5,837 nucleotides of DNA from Candidatus Electrothrix marina (GTDB lineage: Bacteria; Desulfobacterota; Desulfobulbia; Desulfobulbales; Desulfobulbaceae), in the NCBI GenBank assembly GCA_004028495.1, contig MTKS01000116.1, positions 1 to 5,837 of the forward strand, written 5' to 3'. Positions 1 to 5,469 of the stretch are shown in pieces; positions within the stretch are counted from its first letter, which is position 1, and the number at the start of each line of letters is the position of its first letter. The translations under genes were made by a program, and so were the position numbers. The notes beneath the pieces were generated by a model. That model saw nothing but the letters and a program-made list of their open reading frames with translations. It was not told where the DNA came from and did not search any database.

Positions 1-1111
1 CATAGATTTCCAGAGGTATACCGGTGGGACCGGGTTTGAGTTGCCGGATCAGAAAGGTCATTTTTTTATGGACTTTCGGGTGTTCTTGAAGCCATGCTGA
101 AATATAGGCCCGAAAAAGACCGATGTTTGTCTGGGAGCGTCCGTTGATTGTTCCGCTTGTTTCCGCTCCCCGCGCCCTGTTATATTTGCTGATTTCCTCC
201 CTTTTGCTGCGGAGGTATTGCCGCAGGATACGAATTTCTTCCAGCTTGTCCAATTCATCATCAGTCAGAAAACGGATCGAGGTCATGTCAAGATGCAGGG
301 CCCGTTTGATCCGACGTCCCCCGGACTCTGTCATGCCGCGCCAGTTTTTAAAGGGATTGGCGATCAGGGCATAAGTGGGGATGGTGGTGATGGTCTTATT
401 CCAGTTGCGCACCCGAACCGAGTGGATGGACACTTCAATGACATCACCGTCCGCGCCGTGGGATTCCATCTCAATCCAGTCGCCCACCCGGATCATATCA
501 TTGGTCGTGAGCTGGATCGCGGCGATAAAACCGAGAATGGTATCCCGAAAAATGAGCATGGTCAGGGCGGTCAAACCACCCATGACAGAAAGCAGCCCCC
601 AGGGCGAACGACCGGTGAGGGTGCTGACCATCAAAATGCCTCCTAAGAGATAGCAAATGATTCTGATGGCATCGATATAGCCTCGGATGGTCTTGCCGGT
701 TTGGAGATGGCGGACACGATAAATGCTGTTTGCAGCCTTGAGCAGCGCACTGATCACCCGGATTCCGGCTAGGATAAAGCCGCATAAAATCAAGCGGGGA
801 ACAAATTTCAGCCATTGGGAATCCGGCGGCAGGAGGATGTCCTGGGCAATATAGAAGATGAGCACCGGGACAAACCAGGATAGCCGGGTGAAAAAAAAAT
901 GATCCGTCAAGGCGTTATCCCAGCTCAGACGGTTATTGCGGATGATTTTGATCAGCGAGCTGACCAAGGTTCGGCGAACAAACCAGGTCGCCAGCAGGGC
1001 CGTGAAAAAGACCGCAAAGATGATAAGGGTATAGGTGATCGGAACTGAGAAGGTATGGGAAAGACCTGCCTGTTCAAGCCAGGCGATCAAAAGATTGGGT
1101 TGTTCATGCAT
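1..1111 (-). CDS. ybdG: YbdG/MscM-family mechanosensitive ion channel (C-terminus cut by window edge)
   Basis: This is an inner-membrane channel of the MscS superfamily, expected to open on membrane tension and relieve hypo-osmotic stress. The reading frame is open from ATG at 1111 to the window edge, giving 370 residues. E. coli YbdG has about 415, so roughly 45 C-terminal residues are missing. Hydrophobic segments are visible near residues 23-45, 78-94, 104-124 and 149-166. The pore-lining TM3 and start of the beta domain span about 170-215 and include GGLTALTMLIFRDTILGF and NDMIRVGDWIEM. The cytoplasmic part (220-275) has ADGDVIEVSIHSVRVRNW, TITTIPTYAL and FKNWRGM followed by SGGRRIKRAL; these are hallmarks of the YbdG branch rather than of short MscS. 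The start ATG has an AGGAGG six bases upstream and overlaps the end of the thioredoxin-like gene by 8 bases, so translation is probably coupled. The family call is firm; the conductance class is inferred. Confidence 0.93.
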   Translation of the reverse strand, partial: MHEQPNLLIAWLEQAGLSHTFSVPITYTLIIFAVFFTALLATWFVRRTLVSSLIKIIRNNRLSWDNALTDHFFFTRLSWFVPVLIFYIAQDILLPPDSQWLKFVPRLILCGFILAGIRVISALLKAANSIYRVRHLQTGKTIRGYIDAIRIICYLLGGILMVSTLTGRSPWGLLSVMGGLTALTMLIFRDTILGFIAAIQLTTNDMIRVGDWIEMESHGADGDVIEVSIHSVRVRNWNKTITTIPTYALIANPFKNWRGMTESGGRRIKRALHLDMTSIRFLTDDELDKLEEIRILRQYLRSKREEISKYNRARGAETSGTINGRSQTNIGLFRAYISAWLQEHPKVHKKMTFLIRQLKPGPTGIPLEIY

Positions 1112-1589
1112 TATTTGCCTCCTGTACCCATTGTTCGACCTGTACCGGGGTGGGTATGAGGCCGGTGCTTTTTATGGTTCCGTTAATCATCAGGGCGGGT
1201 GTCATGGTGACCCCGGCTCGACCGATCTCATCGGGGTCGTGAATTTGTTCAATATCAGCGGCCAGCTTCAGGCGATCAAGGGTTTCGATAACCAGGGTCT
1301 GGAGACTGTTGCAGCTGATGCAGCCGGTGCCGAAGATACGAATGACAAGACCTTCCTCCTCTGTTGCGACATTACAATGCTTGCGAAAGGCGGCTAAGAG
1401 GGCTTGCTTGTATTTTTTCTGATTGCCCGGAGGGATATAGTTTTGTCGGCTGACCTCGGTGAAGAGGAAATCGACAGCCTCGGTTTCGCTCATCTCTTGG
1501 CGGGCGATGGTGTTCAGGGCGATATCCAGGCCGATGAGGCCGATGCTGGCTGTGCCGATGCGTATGAAGCGTTGGGTTGCTGCGTCCAT
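1104..1589 (-). CDS. Thioredoxin-fold protein with CISC redox motif and an extra N-terminal domain
   Basis: This is a 161-residue protein. The C-terminal half (about 80-158) looks like the small 'redox-active disulfide'/Thioredoxin_3 type. A beta strand LVIRIFGTG runs into a C90-I-S-C93 active-site motif and a helix. The cis-proline segment VTMTPALMINGTIKSTG follows (P131), then a final helix VEQWVQEA. It probably acts as a cytosolic thiol-disulfide carrier, since no signal peptide is seen. The first 75 residues form a separate mostly helical unit with IGLIGLDIAL, ETEAVDFLFTEVSRQNYIPP and a basic helix ending KHC (C72). I believe similar segments precede or accompany thioredoxin-like proteins in other anaerobes, but I know of no assigned role. 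The gene follows the chorismate mutase stop by 8 bases without a clear Shine-Dalgarno, and its 3' end overlaps the channel gene. Its redox partner is unknown. Confidence 0.85.
   Translation of the reverse strand: MDAATQRFIRIGTASIGLIGLDIALNTIARQEMSETEAVDFLFTEVSRQNYIPPGNQKKYKQALLAAFRKHCNVATEEEGLVIRIFGTGCISCNSLQTLVIETLDRLKLAADIEQIHDPDEIGRAGVTMTPALMINGTIKSTGLIPTPVQVEQWVQEANNA
1118..1123 (-). promoter_or_regulatory. Ribosome binding site of the mechanosensitive channel gene
   Basis: A perfect AGGAGG on the minus strand lies six bases upstream of the ATG at 1111. It sits inside the last codons of the upstream thioredoxin-like gene. It decides between two overlapping ATGs: the one at 1111 opens the long channel frame, while the one at 1107 reaches a stop after six codons. 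Confidence 0.8.
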
Positions 1590-1597
1590 AGGTATTG

Positions 1598-1924
1598 TTA
1601 TTGTCTGTTGTTACCGTCGATAGTCACCCCGGTGCTGAGGGCTATTTCGGTTTTTTCCTGAATTTTTTTATGTTTTTCTACCACTTCGTCAATAATAAGA
1701 CGCAGGACCTTAACAGCAATCTCTGGCTCCAACCCATGGTTGCCTGCCAATTGTTTAATCCTTTCAAATTGTTTCCTTTCCCTTTCTTCATCAACGGAAG
1801 GAAGGTTGTTTTCGGCTTTAAAAACACCTACCTCATAAGTGAGTTTAAACCTCTCTGAGAGAATGGAGATCAAGGCACTGTCGAGATTATCCAGTGAATG
1901 TCTGAGGGTTTCTAATTTCTTCAT
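1598..1924 (-). CDS. aroQ: Monofunctional AroQ-class chorismate mutase
   Basis: The predicted product has 108 residues, typical of the all-helical type II (AroQ) mutase domain, which converts chorismate to prephenate for phenylalanine and tyrosine synthesis. Compared with the E. coli P-protein mutase domain, the active-site residues align as R8 (R11), R25 in the SER motif (R28), K36 (K39), D45 (D48), R48 (R51) and E49 (E52). The position of Gln88 appears to be His85, and Ser84 is Val81, so catalysis is likely but not guaranteed. No signal peptide, prephenate dehydratase, dehydrogenase or ACT domain is attached; the about 18 residues after the fold (KTEIALSTG...) are an unassigned tail. I chose ATG at 1924. 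An in-frame TTG at 1939 would add five residues (start codon, then QNKN); neither start has a good Shine-Dalgarno. It is the first gene of a tight cluster with the thioredoxin-like and channel genes. The codons look somewhat more AT-rich than those of the next two genes. Confidence 0.85.
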   Translation of the reverse strand: MKKLETLRHSLDNLDSALISILSERFKLTYEVGVFKAENNLPSVDEERERKQFERIKQLAGNHGLEPEIAVKVLRLIIDEVVEKHKKIQEKTEIALSTGVTIDGNNRQ

Positions 1925-1930
1925 ATTTTT

Positions 1931-1972
1931 ATTTTGCAATTTAAGCTAGCTAGGCCTGATTAAGTGCAACGA
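1931..1972. repeat. Imperfect direct repeat, copy A
   Basis: This stretch between the chorismate mutase and HTH genes resembles 2407-2449 in the same orientation. The best part is 1951-1972 against 2428-2449, with 18 of 22 bases identical including an exact GTGCAACGA. A second exact block, TGCAAT, sits at the other end (1935-1940 and 2411-2416), with weaker similarity and a one- or two-base gap between. The pair brackets the HTH gene and the terminator. Copy A lies just upstream of the chorismate mutase start, so a regulatory role is possible. Confidence 0.5.
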
Positions 1973-1986
1973 GTGGCCCTCAGCAG

Positions 1987-2319
1987 CTACAGTTTAATTT
2001 TACCAAGACGCTGTAGCCGCGACTGAATTGCACCTTTTGTCCGCTGGTGAATTACAGCAATCTCTTCAACTGTCTTGCCTGTATCGAATTTTTCGCAAAC
2101 CTGCTGATCCTCAACTGTATCCCAAGACTTACCTGTACGCTCCGGCAATGTTTCACGCCTTCGGTCGCTACGCTCGGATCGTTCAAGTGCCCTCGCAGCG
2201 ACGGATAATGCACGAATAACATCTGGTTGCTGATACACGCCCTCTAATATTTGACCAGTCATCGGACAACGGCCATCCGCCAGCGATTCGATAATTTTTA
2301 GTGCTTCTGTGTTGGTCAT
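1987..2319 (-). CDS. Small HTH (Myb/SANT-like) putative DNA-binding protein
   Basis: This is a 110-residue protein with two recognisable parts. Residues 1-46 (ALKIIESLADG, CPMTGQIL, PDVIRALSVAARAL) resemble a short helical module in which a DG-P-TG turn is followed by a VIRAL helix. I have seen such modules in small bacterial proteins of unknown function. Residues 63-108 (GKSWDTVEDQQVCEKFDTGK, then VEEIAVIHQRTKGAIQSRLQRLG) match the common pattern W-x-x-x-E-D, G-K-x-x-x-E-I-A, R-T-x-G-A-I-x-S-R-L. This is a Myb/SANT-like trihelix expected to bind DNA. The linker 47-62 is short, basic and low in complexity (SERSDRRRE). Start ATG 2319 has AGGAGG nine bases upstream. The gene stands between a terminator and the chorismate mutase gene, bracketed by imperfect direct repeats, so it may be a separate insertion or a local regulator. 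The exact function is unknown. Confidence 0.75.
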   Translation of the reverse strand: MTNTEALKIIESLADGRCPMTGQILEGVYQQPDVIRALSVAARALERSERSDRRRETLPERTGKSWDTVEDQQVCEKFDTGKTVEEIAVIHQRTKGAIQSRLQRLGKIKL

Positions 2320-2328
2320 GTTCTATGT

Positions 2329-2334
2329 CCTCCT
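2329..2334 (-). promoter_or_regulatory. Ribosome binding site of the HTH gene
   Basis: AGGAGG on the minus strand, inside an AAAAGGAGGA context, lies nine bases upstream of the ATG at 2319. It is among the strongest initiation signals in the window and supports the HTH ORF as a genuine translated gene. Confidence 0.75.
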
Positions 2335-2364
2335 TTTATCCAGCGGCCCTATCCAGGCCATTTT

Positions 2365-2395
2365 AAAAAAAACGCCTCTGCTTTATCAAGAGAGG
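2365..2395 (-). terminator. Intrinsic terminator after the USP-permease operon
   Basis: Read on the minus strand, CCTCT-CTT pairs with AAG-AGAGG around a GATA loop. This gives an 8-bp stem with one bulged C on the 3' arm. Two bases later a run of eight T follows. It lies about 110 bases downstream of the permease stop and just before the HTH gene, so it should end transcripts from the permease and separate the two transcription units. The opposite strand has no T run after the stem, so the terminator appears to be one-directional. Confidence 0.8.
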
Positions 2396-2406
2396 TCATC
2401 CATCGA

Positions 2407-2449
2407 ATTATGCAATCCTTCCTGAGTTAGGCATGCTTGGGTGCAACGA
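2407..2449. repeat. Imperfect direct repeat, copy B
   Basis: This is the partner of the repeat at 1931-1972, about 476 bases away and in the same orientation. It has the exact blocks TGCAAT (2411-2416) and GTGCAACGA (2441-2449), and TAGGC-TG-TT between them. It lies in the non-coding 3' region of the permease operon, upstream of the terminator in the transcribed direction. No transposase or inverted ends are seen beside it. Confidence 0.5.
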
Positions 2450-2461
2450 AAAACGCATTGC

Positions 2462-2504
2462 TCAGATTATCTGATTTCGCTTCACTCAATCGGATCTACC
2501 GATT
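2462..2504 (-). other. Two perfect dyads in the permease 3' untranslated region
   Basis: Directly after the permease stop codon, AATCGG (2488-2493) and CCGATT (2499-2504) form a perfect 6-bp stem with a five-base loop. A few bases further on, TCAGAT (2462-2467) and ATCTGA (2469-2474) form a near-perfect palindrome with one central base. Neither has a T run, so they are not classical terminators. They could stabilise the 3' end of the mRNA or form a protein-binding site. The rest of the 2320-2504 spacer holds repeat B, the terminator and the HTH ribosome binding site. Confidence 0.55.
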
Positions 2505-3881
2505 TCACAAAAACACCAATACATATATCGTAGCAAGGACGATATGCATTGCCGCAAAGGGTAATGCCTTGGCAACAAAACCGCCGAAGGACAGTTTGAG
2601 TTTATGTTTATGAATAATGGTGACGGCGACCAGGGTGGAGGCACTGCCGATGGGCGTCAGGTTGCCGCCGAGGTTGGCACCGAAGATCACCGACCACCAG
2701 AGCGATGAGTCACCTGCGGTTCCCTGAGCCGCGAGGATCTTGCCGAGCATGGCAGCCAAAGGGATATTATCCGTGACACTGCTGAAGGCGGCAGAAGAAA
2801 CAAGCAGCGCACCGACACCGAAACGATTGCCATCTTCACCGATGATTCGGGTAATCCCCTGTCCTATAAGGTTCAGCACCCCGGCGTATTCCAGCATATG
2901 GATAACAACAAATAAGGCCATGAAAAAGCCGATCAGGTCCCAGTCAACGGCCTTATAGAATTGCTCCACTTCATGCTTGTAACGAATCAGCATAATAAGG
3001 GCAAAGGTCAGGGCCACGTAGCCCATACCCAAGCTGCTGACCACCGGCAGAACCGAGGTAGTGGCGATTACCAAAATAAAGGCGCCCAGCATAACAGCAC
3101 CGAACCAGAAGAATCCCCGGCTCTCAATACCGTCGTTTTCATCAAAGCCGGCAACATGCTGTTTGGCTGCGGCGATCTCCTCGGTATCGCTCAATTTGTT
3201 GATTTTAAAGAGACGGGCACCCAACCAGATGGTCGCACCGGTAGCCACCACCACGTAAGGACTGGCCTTGAGGAAAAAGGTAATAAAACTGATACCGGCG
3301 GTGGTCCCGATAATAATATTGGGCACAGAACTGATCAGGGTCAGCAAGCCGCCGATATTGGTGAGTAAGCCTTCAATCAGTAAAAAGCCGAGCAACTGCT
3401 CTTCCCGCTGCAATCTTTTCAAAGATACTGCGGATAAGGAACCGACAATAATCATGGCGGTCACGTTGTTCAGCACGGCAGAAAACACCACCGTCATGAG
3501 ACCGTAGTACCACAGCAGCTTCAGCGGATCACCGCAGGACAGCTTGGTCAGTTTAATGGCGATCCAGGTAAACAGACCGGAGCGGGAGGTCACATCGACA
3601 AAAATACTTGAGCCGATAATGATGGCGATCACCCCCCAGTCGATGGCTTCAATATACACCGGCATATCAAGCGTATGACCATTCGGCAGGGTAATCGGGC
3701 CAAAGGGGAGCAGACCCAGTGCCCCGTCCAGGAGCAAGAGCACAGCGGCAAACAAACCGACAATCAGGGATTTCTTTGCGTGTATCTTTTCTTCCAGGGC
3801 CAAAGAGGCAATCAGCAGGATAAGAACACCGGTAAAAAAAATGGTGGTGCCATGCGAGGCATGGGCAACGGCATGTTCCAT
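2505..3881 (-). CDS. ArsB/NhaD-like ion transporter superfamily permease
   Basis: This is a 458-residue integral membrane protein of the ion transporter (IT) superfamily (ArsB/NhaD/SLC13/CitM fold), a secondary transporter of ions such as sodium, protons or oxyanions. It shows the expected inverted two-repeat layout. Repeat one has SAVLNNVTAMIIVG (134-147) and GGLLTLISSVPNIIIG (177-192). Repeat two has SSVTDNIPLAAMLG (367-380) and GANLGGNLTPIGSAST (401-416). A hydrophilic loop (about 225-255) joins the halves, and hydrophobic helices fill the remainder. The usual S-x-x-D-N of repeat one is N-N here, and the usual N after GSSA/GSAS is T416, so the substrate may differ from the textbook members. 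The ATG at 3881 lies two bases after the stop of the universal stress protein gene and has no obvious Shine-Dalgarno, so re-initiation is likely. Substrate assignment (Na+/H+ antiport versus anion transport) cannot be made from sequence alone. Confidence 0.9.
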   Translation of the reverse strand: MEHAVAHASHGTTIFFTGVLILLIASLALEEKIHAKKSLIVGLFAAVLLLLDGALGLLPFGPITLPNGHTLDMPVYIEAIDWGVIAIIIGSSIFVDVTSRSGLFTWIAIKLTKLSCGDPLKLLWYYGLMTVVFSAVLNNVTAMIIVGSLSAVSLKRLQREEQLLGFLLIEGLLTNIGGLLTLISSVPNIIIGTTAGISFITFFLKASPYVVVATGATIWLGARLFKINKLSDTEEIAAAKQHVAGFDENDGIESRGFFWFGAVMLGAFILVIATTSVLPVVSSLGMGYVALTFALIMLIRYKHEVEQFYKAVDWDLIGFFMALFVVIHMLEYAGVLNLIGQGITRIIGEDGNRFGVGALLVSSAAFSSVTDNIPLAAMLGKILAAQGTAGDSSLWWSVIFGANLGGNLTPIGSASTLVAVTIIHKHKLKLSFGGFVAKALPFAAMHIVLATIYVLVFL

Positions 3882-3883
3882 GA

Positions 3884-4735
3884 TTACAGCATCAGCAGAG
3901 GGAGTTGGCGTAATTCAACCGCCAGAGGATAAGCCAGACCGTGCATGGCCAGCTGCTCATTGTCTTTGGTATTCATGACCAGCAGGTTGACTGCATGCGA
4001 TTCCACGGCCTGCCGGTATTCGGTCAGGTGATGACCGAAGCTGACCAGAGGATGGACCTTGAGTGACAGTCCCTTTTCCTCCAGTATCTCCTGACAGGAG
4101 GTGATGTAATTAATGGGGTCTTGGAGCAGCTGGTGCGCTATATGTTTTCGCGCATCATCGGTATCAATAGAGGGAATCTTTGAGATGGCATTGATATATC
4201 GTTCAAAGACCGCCTTGTCTTCGATATGGGTCAAGTAGAGTTCACCGCCTGATGCGACAAAGCTGATGGCATGATTAACTAATGTGTGATTGTTTGCCAA
4301 CTGACCGGTCATCACCATGACCGTTTTCGTCTCCTGGAGCGCATCAAGATTTGCAAACCCGGCTTCCGGGTGCGGCATGACCAGTACTGGCGCATCAGTT
4401 CGTTGGAGCAACACATCCAGGTGCTCGCCCAGGCTGTGCCGGAATTTCCAGGCCTTGCTGTGCAGATTCCGATAGGTGCAGATCAGGTCTGGGCGGTGGG
4501 CGGTGACTTTTTCCAGCAACTCGTCGGTGGTTTGAAACTCTTCACCATGCACCAGCTCGATTTCTGATTTCTTTAAATTGGTCGCATAGCCAAGCGTCTG
4601 CTGGACAAAGGCCTTGCTTTGGTCGGCATTACCATCGGTAACGAATAATACACGTTTAAATGCGACGACATCGTACTCAAAGGCATCGTGTGCCGCTGCC
4701 CGAAATACACTTTCAAATTGATCTATTTGTGTCAT
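3884..4735 (-). CDS. Tandem-domain universal stress protein (UspA superfamily)
   Basis: This is a 283-residue soluble protein made of two UspA-type alpha/beta domains. Domain one begins at the strand FKRVLFVTDGNAD (26-38) and ends with HLDVLLQRTDAPVLVMP (105-121), the usual last helix and strand. Domain two begins at TKTVMVMTG (136-144) and ends with NLLVMNTKDN (250-259) and then YPLAVELRQLPLLML (269-283). USPs often bind ATP or AMP. The classical G-2x-G-9x-G-S/T loop is not clearly conserved in either domain (domain one has SLGEHLDVLLQR), so nucleotide binding is uncertain. It is the first gene of a two-gene unit with the permease; known USPs such as Halomonas TeaD regulate an adjacent transporter, and a similar regulatory role is inferred here. 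The start ATG has only a weak GGTGA four bases upstream. Confidence 0.88.
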   Translation of the reverse strand: MTQIDQFESVFRAAAHDAFEYDVVAFKRVLFVTDGNADQSKAFVQQTLGYATNLKKSEIELVHGEEFQTTDELLEKVTAHRPDLICTYRNLHSKAWKFRHSLGEHLDVLLQRTDAPVLVMPHPEAGFANLDALQETKTVMVMTGQLANNHTLVNHAISFVASGGELYLTHIEDKAVFERYINAISKIPSIDTDDARKHIAHQLLQDPINYITSCQEILEEKGLSLKVHPLVSFGHHLTEYRQAVESHAVNLLVMNTKDNEQLAMHGLAYPLAVELRQLPLLML

Positions 4736-4920
4736 TTGTTCACCGTAATACTCGGGAGAAGCAGGAAGGATTTATGTGAAACATGCATTGTTTGATTTTG
4801 CTGTGTTTAATAGCGCATAACGTTGAACCCCTCGGTTTGCGGATTAAAAGCTATCTGTTCAATTAATAAGGGAAAAATTCAGAATTTCCGCGCTTCGAAA
4901 TGCTAACGACTTCAGCAAGT
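4736..4920 (-). promoter_or_regulatory. Spacer expected to hold the USP-permease promoter; exact boxes unclear
   Basis: This 185-base spacer contains no credible ORF and should hold the promoter of the USP-permease operon. I found no convincing -35/-10 pair. A candidate operator is the inverted repeat AAACA-TGCAT-TGTTT at 4779-4793, about 45 bases before the USP start. At the far end a 5-bp hairpin GACTT-AAGTC (4908-4921) overlaps the stop of the peptidase gene, and 4870-4889 has a partly self-complementary GGAAATTC/GAATTTTTCC tract. Either may be a weak terminator for the peptidase gene, but neither has a convincing T run on the minus strand. Confidence 0.4.
4779..4793. repeat. Inverted repeat upstream of the universal stress protein gene
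   Basis: AAACA and TGTTT are perfect inverted arms around a TGCAT centre that itself overlaps the palindrome ATGCAT. Its position in the 5' region of the stress protein gene makes it a plausible operator, but arms of this length in AT-rich DNA also occur by chance. Confidence 0.35.
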
Positions 4921-5469
4921 CTACTGGAGTGACTGGTTATAGCTTATTCTTTTTTGATTGTCATGTTCAATACGACTCGAATACAATGATTTGTATATTA
5001 TATTCGTTAGGTTACCCAGATGCTTTTGTAGAGGATATGCTTTGTAATACAGGTTTAAAGCATACTCTTCAGCAAAAGTTTCTGATTCGTTTTTTTTAAC
5101 TTTATGACTTTTTTTCTCATAGACTAAGTGGCCTATTTCGTGAAATAGTGTGTCTGTTAAATGCTTTTTACCGAAAAAGGATACAAATATTGAATCATTA
5201 ATTTTTGTTACTAAATCAGCTTTGTTATTGTATGAGAGCATATGTCCGAAGCACTGATCAAGATAGATATCAACTGCACCTTGGTTAGTTGAATTTGGGG
5301 GCCAATAAGCTCCTTGTGCAATTACTGGATAGCTCATTGGACAACTGTCGTAAATGTTTATAATACCGACATGACATAGATCTGTATCGGAAACATAACC
5401 GATTAACTTTTTGAGAAATCTTATATACCTTTGTCCCGTGTATAGTTTTGTATGATCTATAATCTTCAA
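4921..5469 (-). CDS. AT-rich gene for a small HExxH zincin-like metallopeptidase
   Basis: This is a 182-residue protein of unknown family. A zincin core is clear: TLFHEIGHLVYEKK with H110-E111-x-x-H114 as zinc ligands and general base, followed by NESETFAEEYA. There, E128 falls four residues before FA, as in the ExxxFA third-ligand region of ImmA/IrrE-type peptidases. The part before it (GAYWPPNSTN, VDIYLDQCFGHM, NDSIFVSFFGKKHLTD) fits a small single-domain enzyme. No signal peptide or membrane helix is evident. The start is doubtful: an in-frame stop lies two codons upstream of TTG 5469, the first in-frame ATG (M45) would lose a quarter of the protein, and TTG has no Shine-Dalgarno. The DNA is much richer in A and T than all neighbours, which suggests lateral transfer. 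No cognate XRE regulator is adjacent. Either a standalone peptidase or a decayed 5' end is possible. Confidence 0.7.
   Translation of the reverse strand: MKIIDHTKLYTGQRYIRFLKKLIGYVSDTDLCHVGIINIYDSCPMSYPVIAQGAYWPPNSTNQGAVDIYLDQCFGHMLSYNNKADLVTKINDSIFVSFFGKKHLTDTLFHEIGHLVYEKKSHKVKKNESETFAEEYALNLYYKAYPLQKHLGNLTNIIYKSLYSSRIEHDNQKRISYNQSLQ

Noticed and set aside
218..646. 142-codon plus-strand ORF, with other plus-strand and minus-strand frames at 58-815
   Set aside because: They lie antisense to, or out of frame within, the MscS/YbdG coding frame, whose translation shows unmistakable family motifs. They have no recognisable domains of their own.
1035..1397. Plus-strand ORF opposite the thioredoxin-like gene
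   Set aside because: It is antisense to a gene with a clear CxxC and cis-proline motif and has no domain of its own.
2028..2219. Plus-strand ORF opposite the HTH gene
   Set aside because: It is antisense to an ORF with a strong ribosome binding site and recognisable HTH pattern.
2412..2449. Possible sigma-54 promoter around the TTGCAC in the repeats
   Set aside because: The -24 GG is missing and the GC of the -12 element is one base out of register, so it does not fit the sigma-54 consensus.
2961..3368. 135-codon plus-strand ORF opposite the permease
   Set aside because: It is antisense to a clear membrane transporter, and its His/Gln/Gly-rich composition is what the reverse of hydrophobic codons gives. 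No ribosome binding site or family match is seen.
4286..4567. Plus-strand ORF opposite the universal stress protein
   Set aside because: It is antisense to a two-domain USP and has no independent support.
4921..5469. Peptidase gene as part of an ImmA-ImmR type phage or ICE regulatory pair
   Set aside because: No XRE-type repressor or integrase is seen beside it, and the resemblance is limited to the zinc-binding core.
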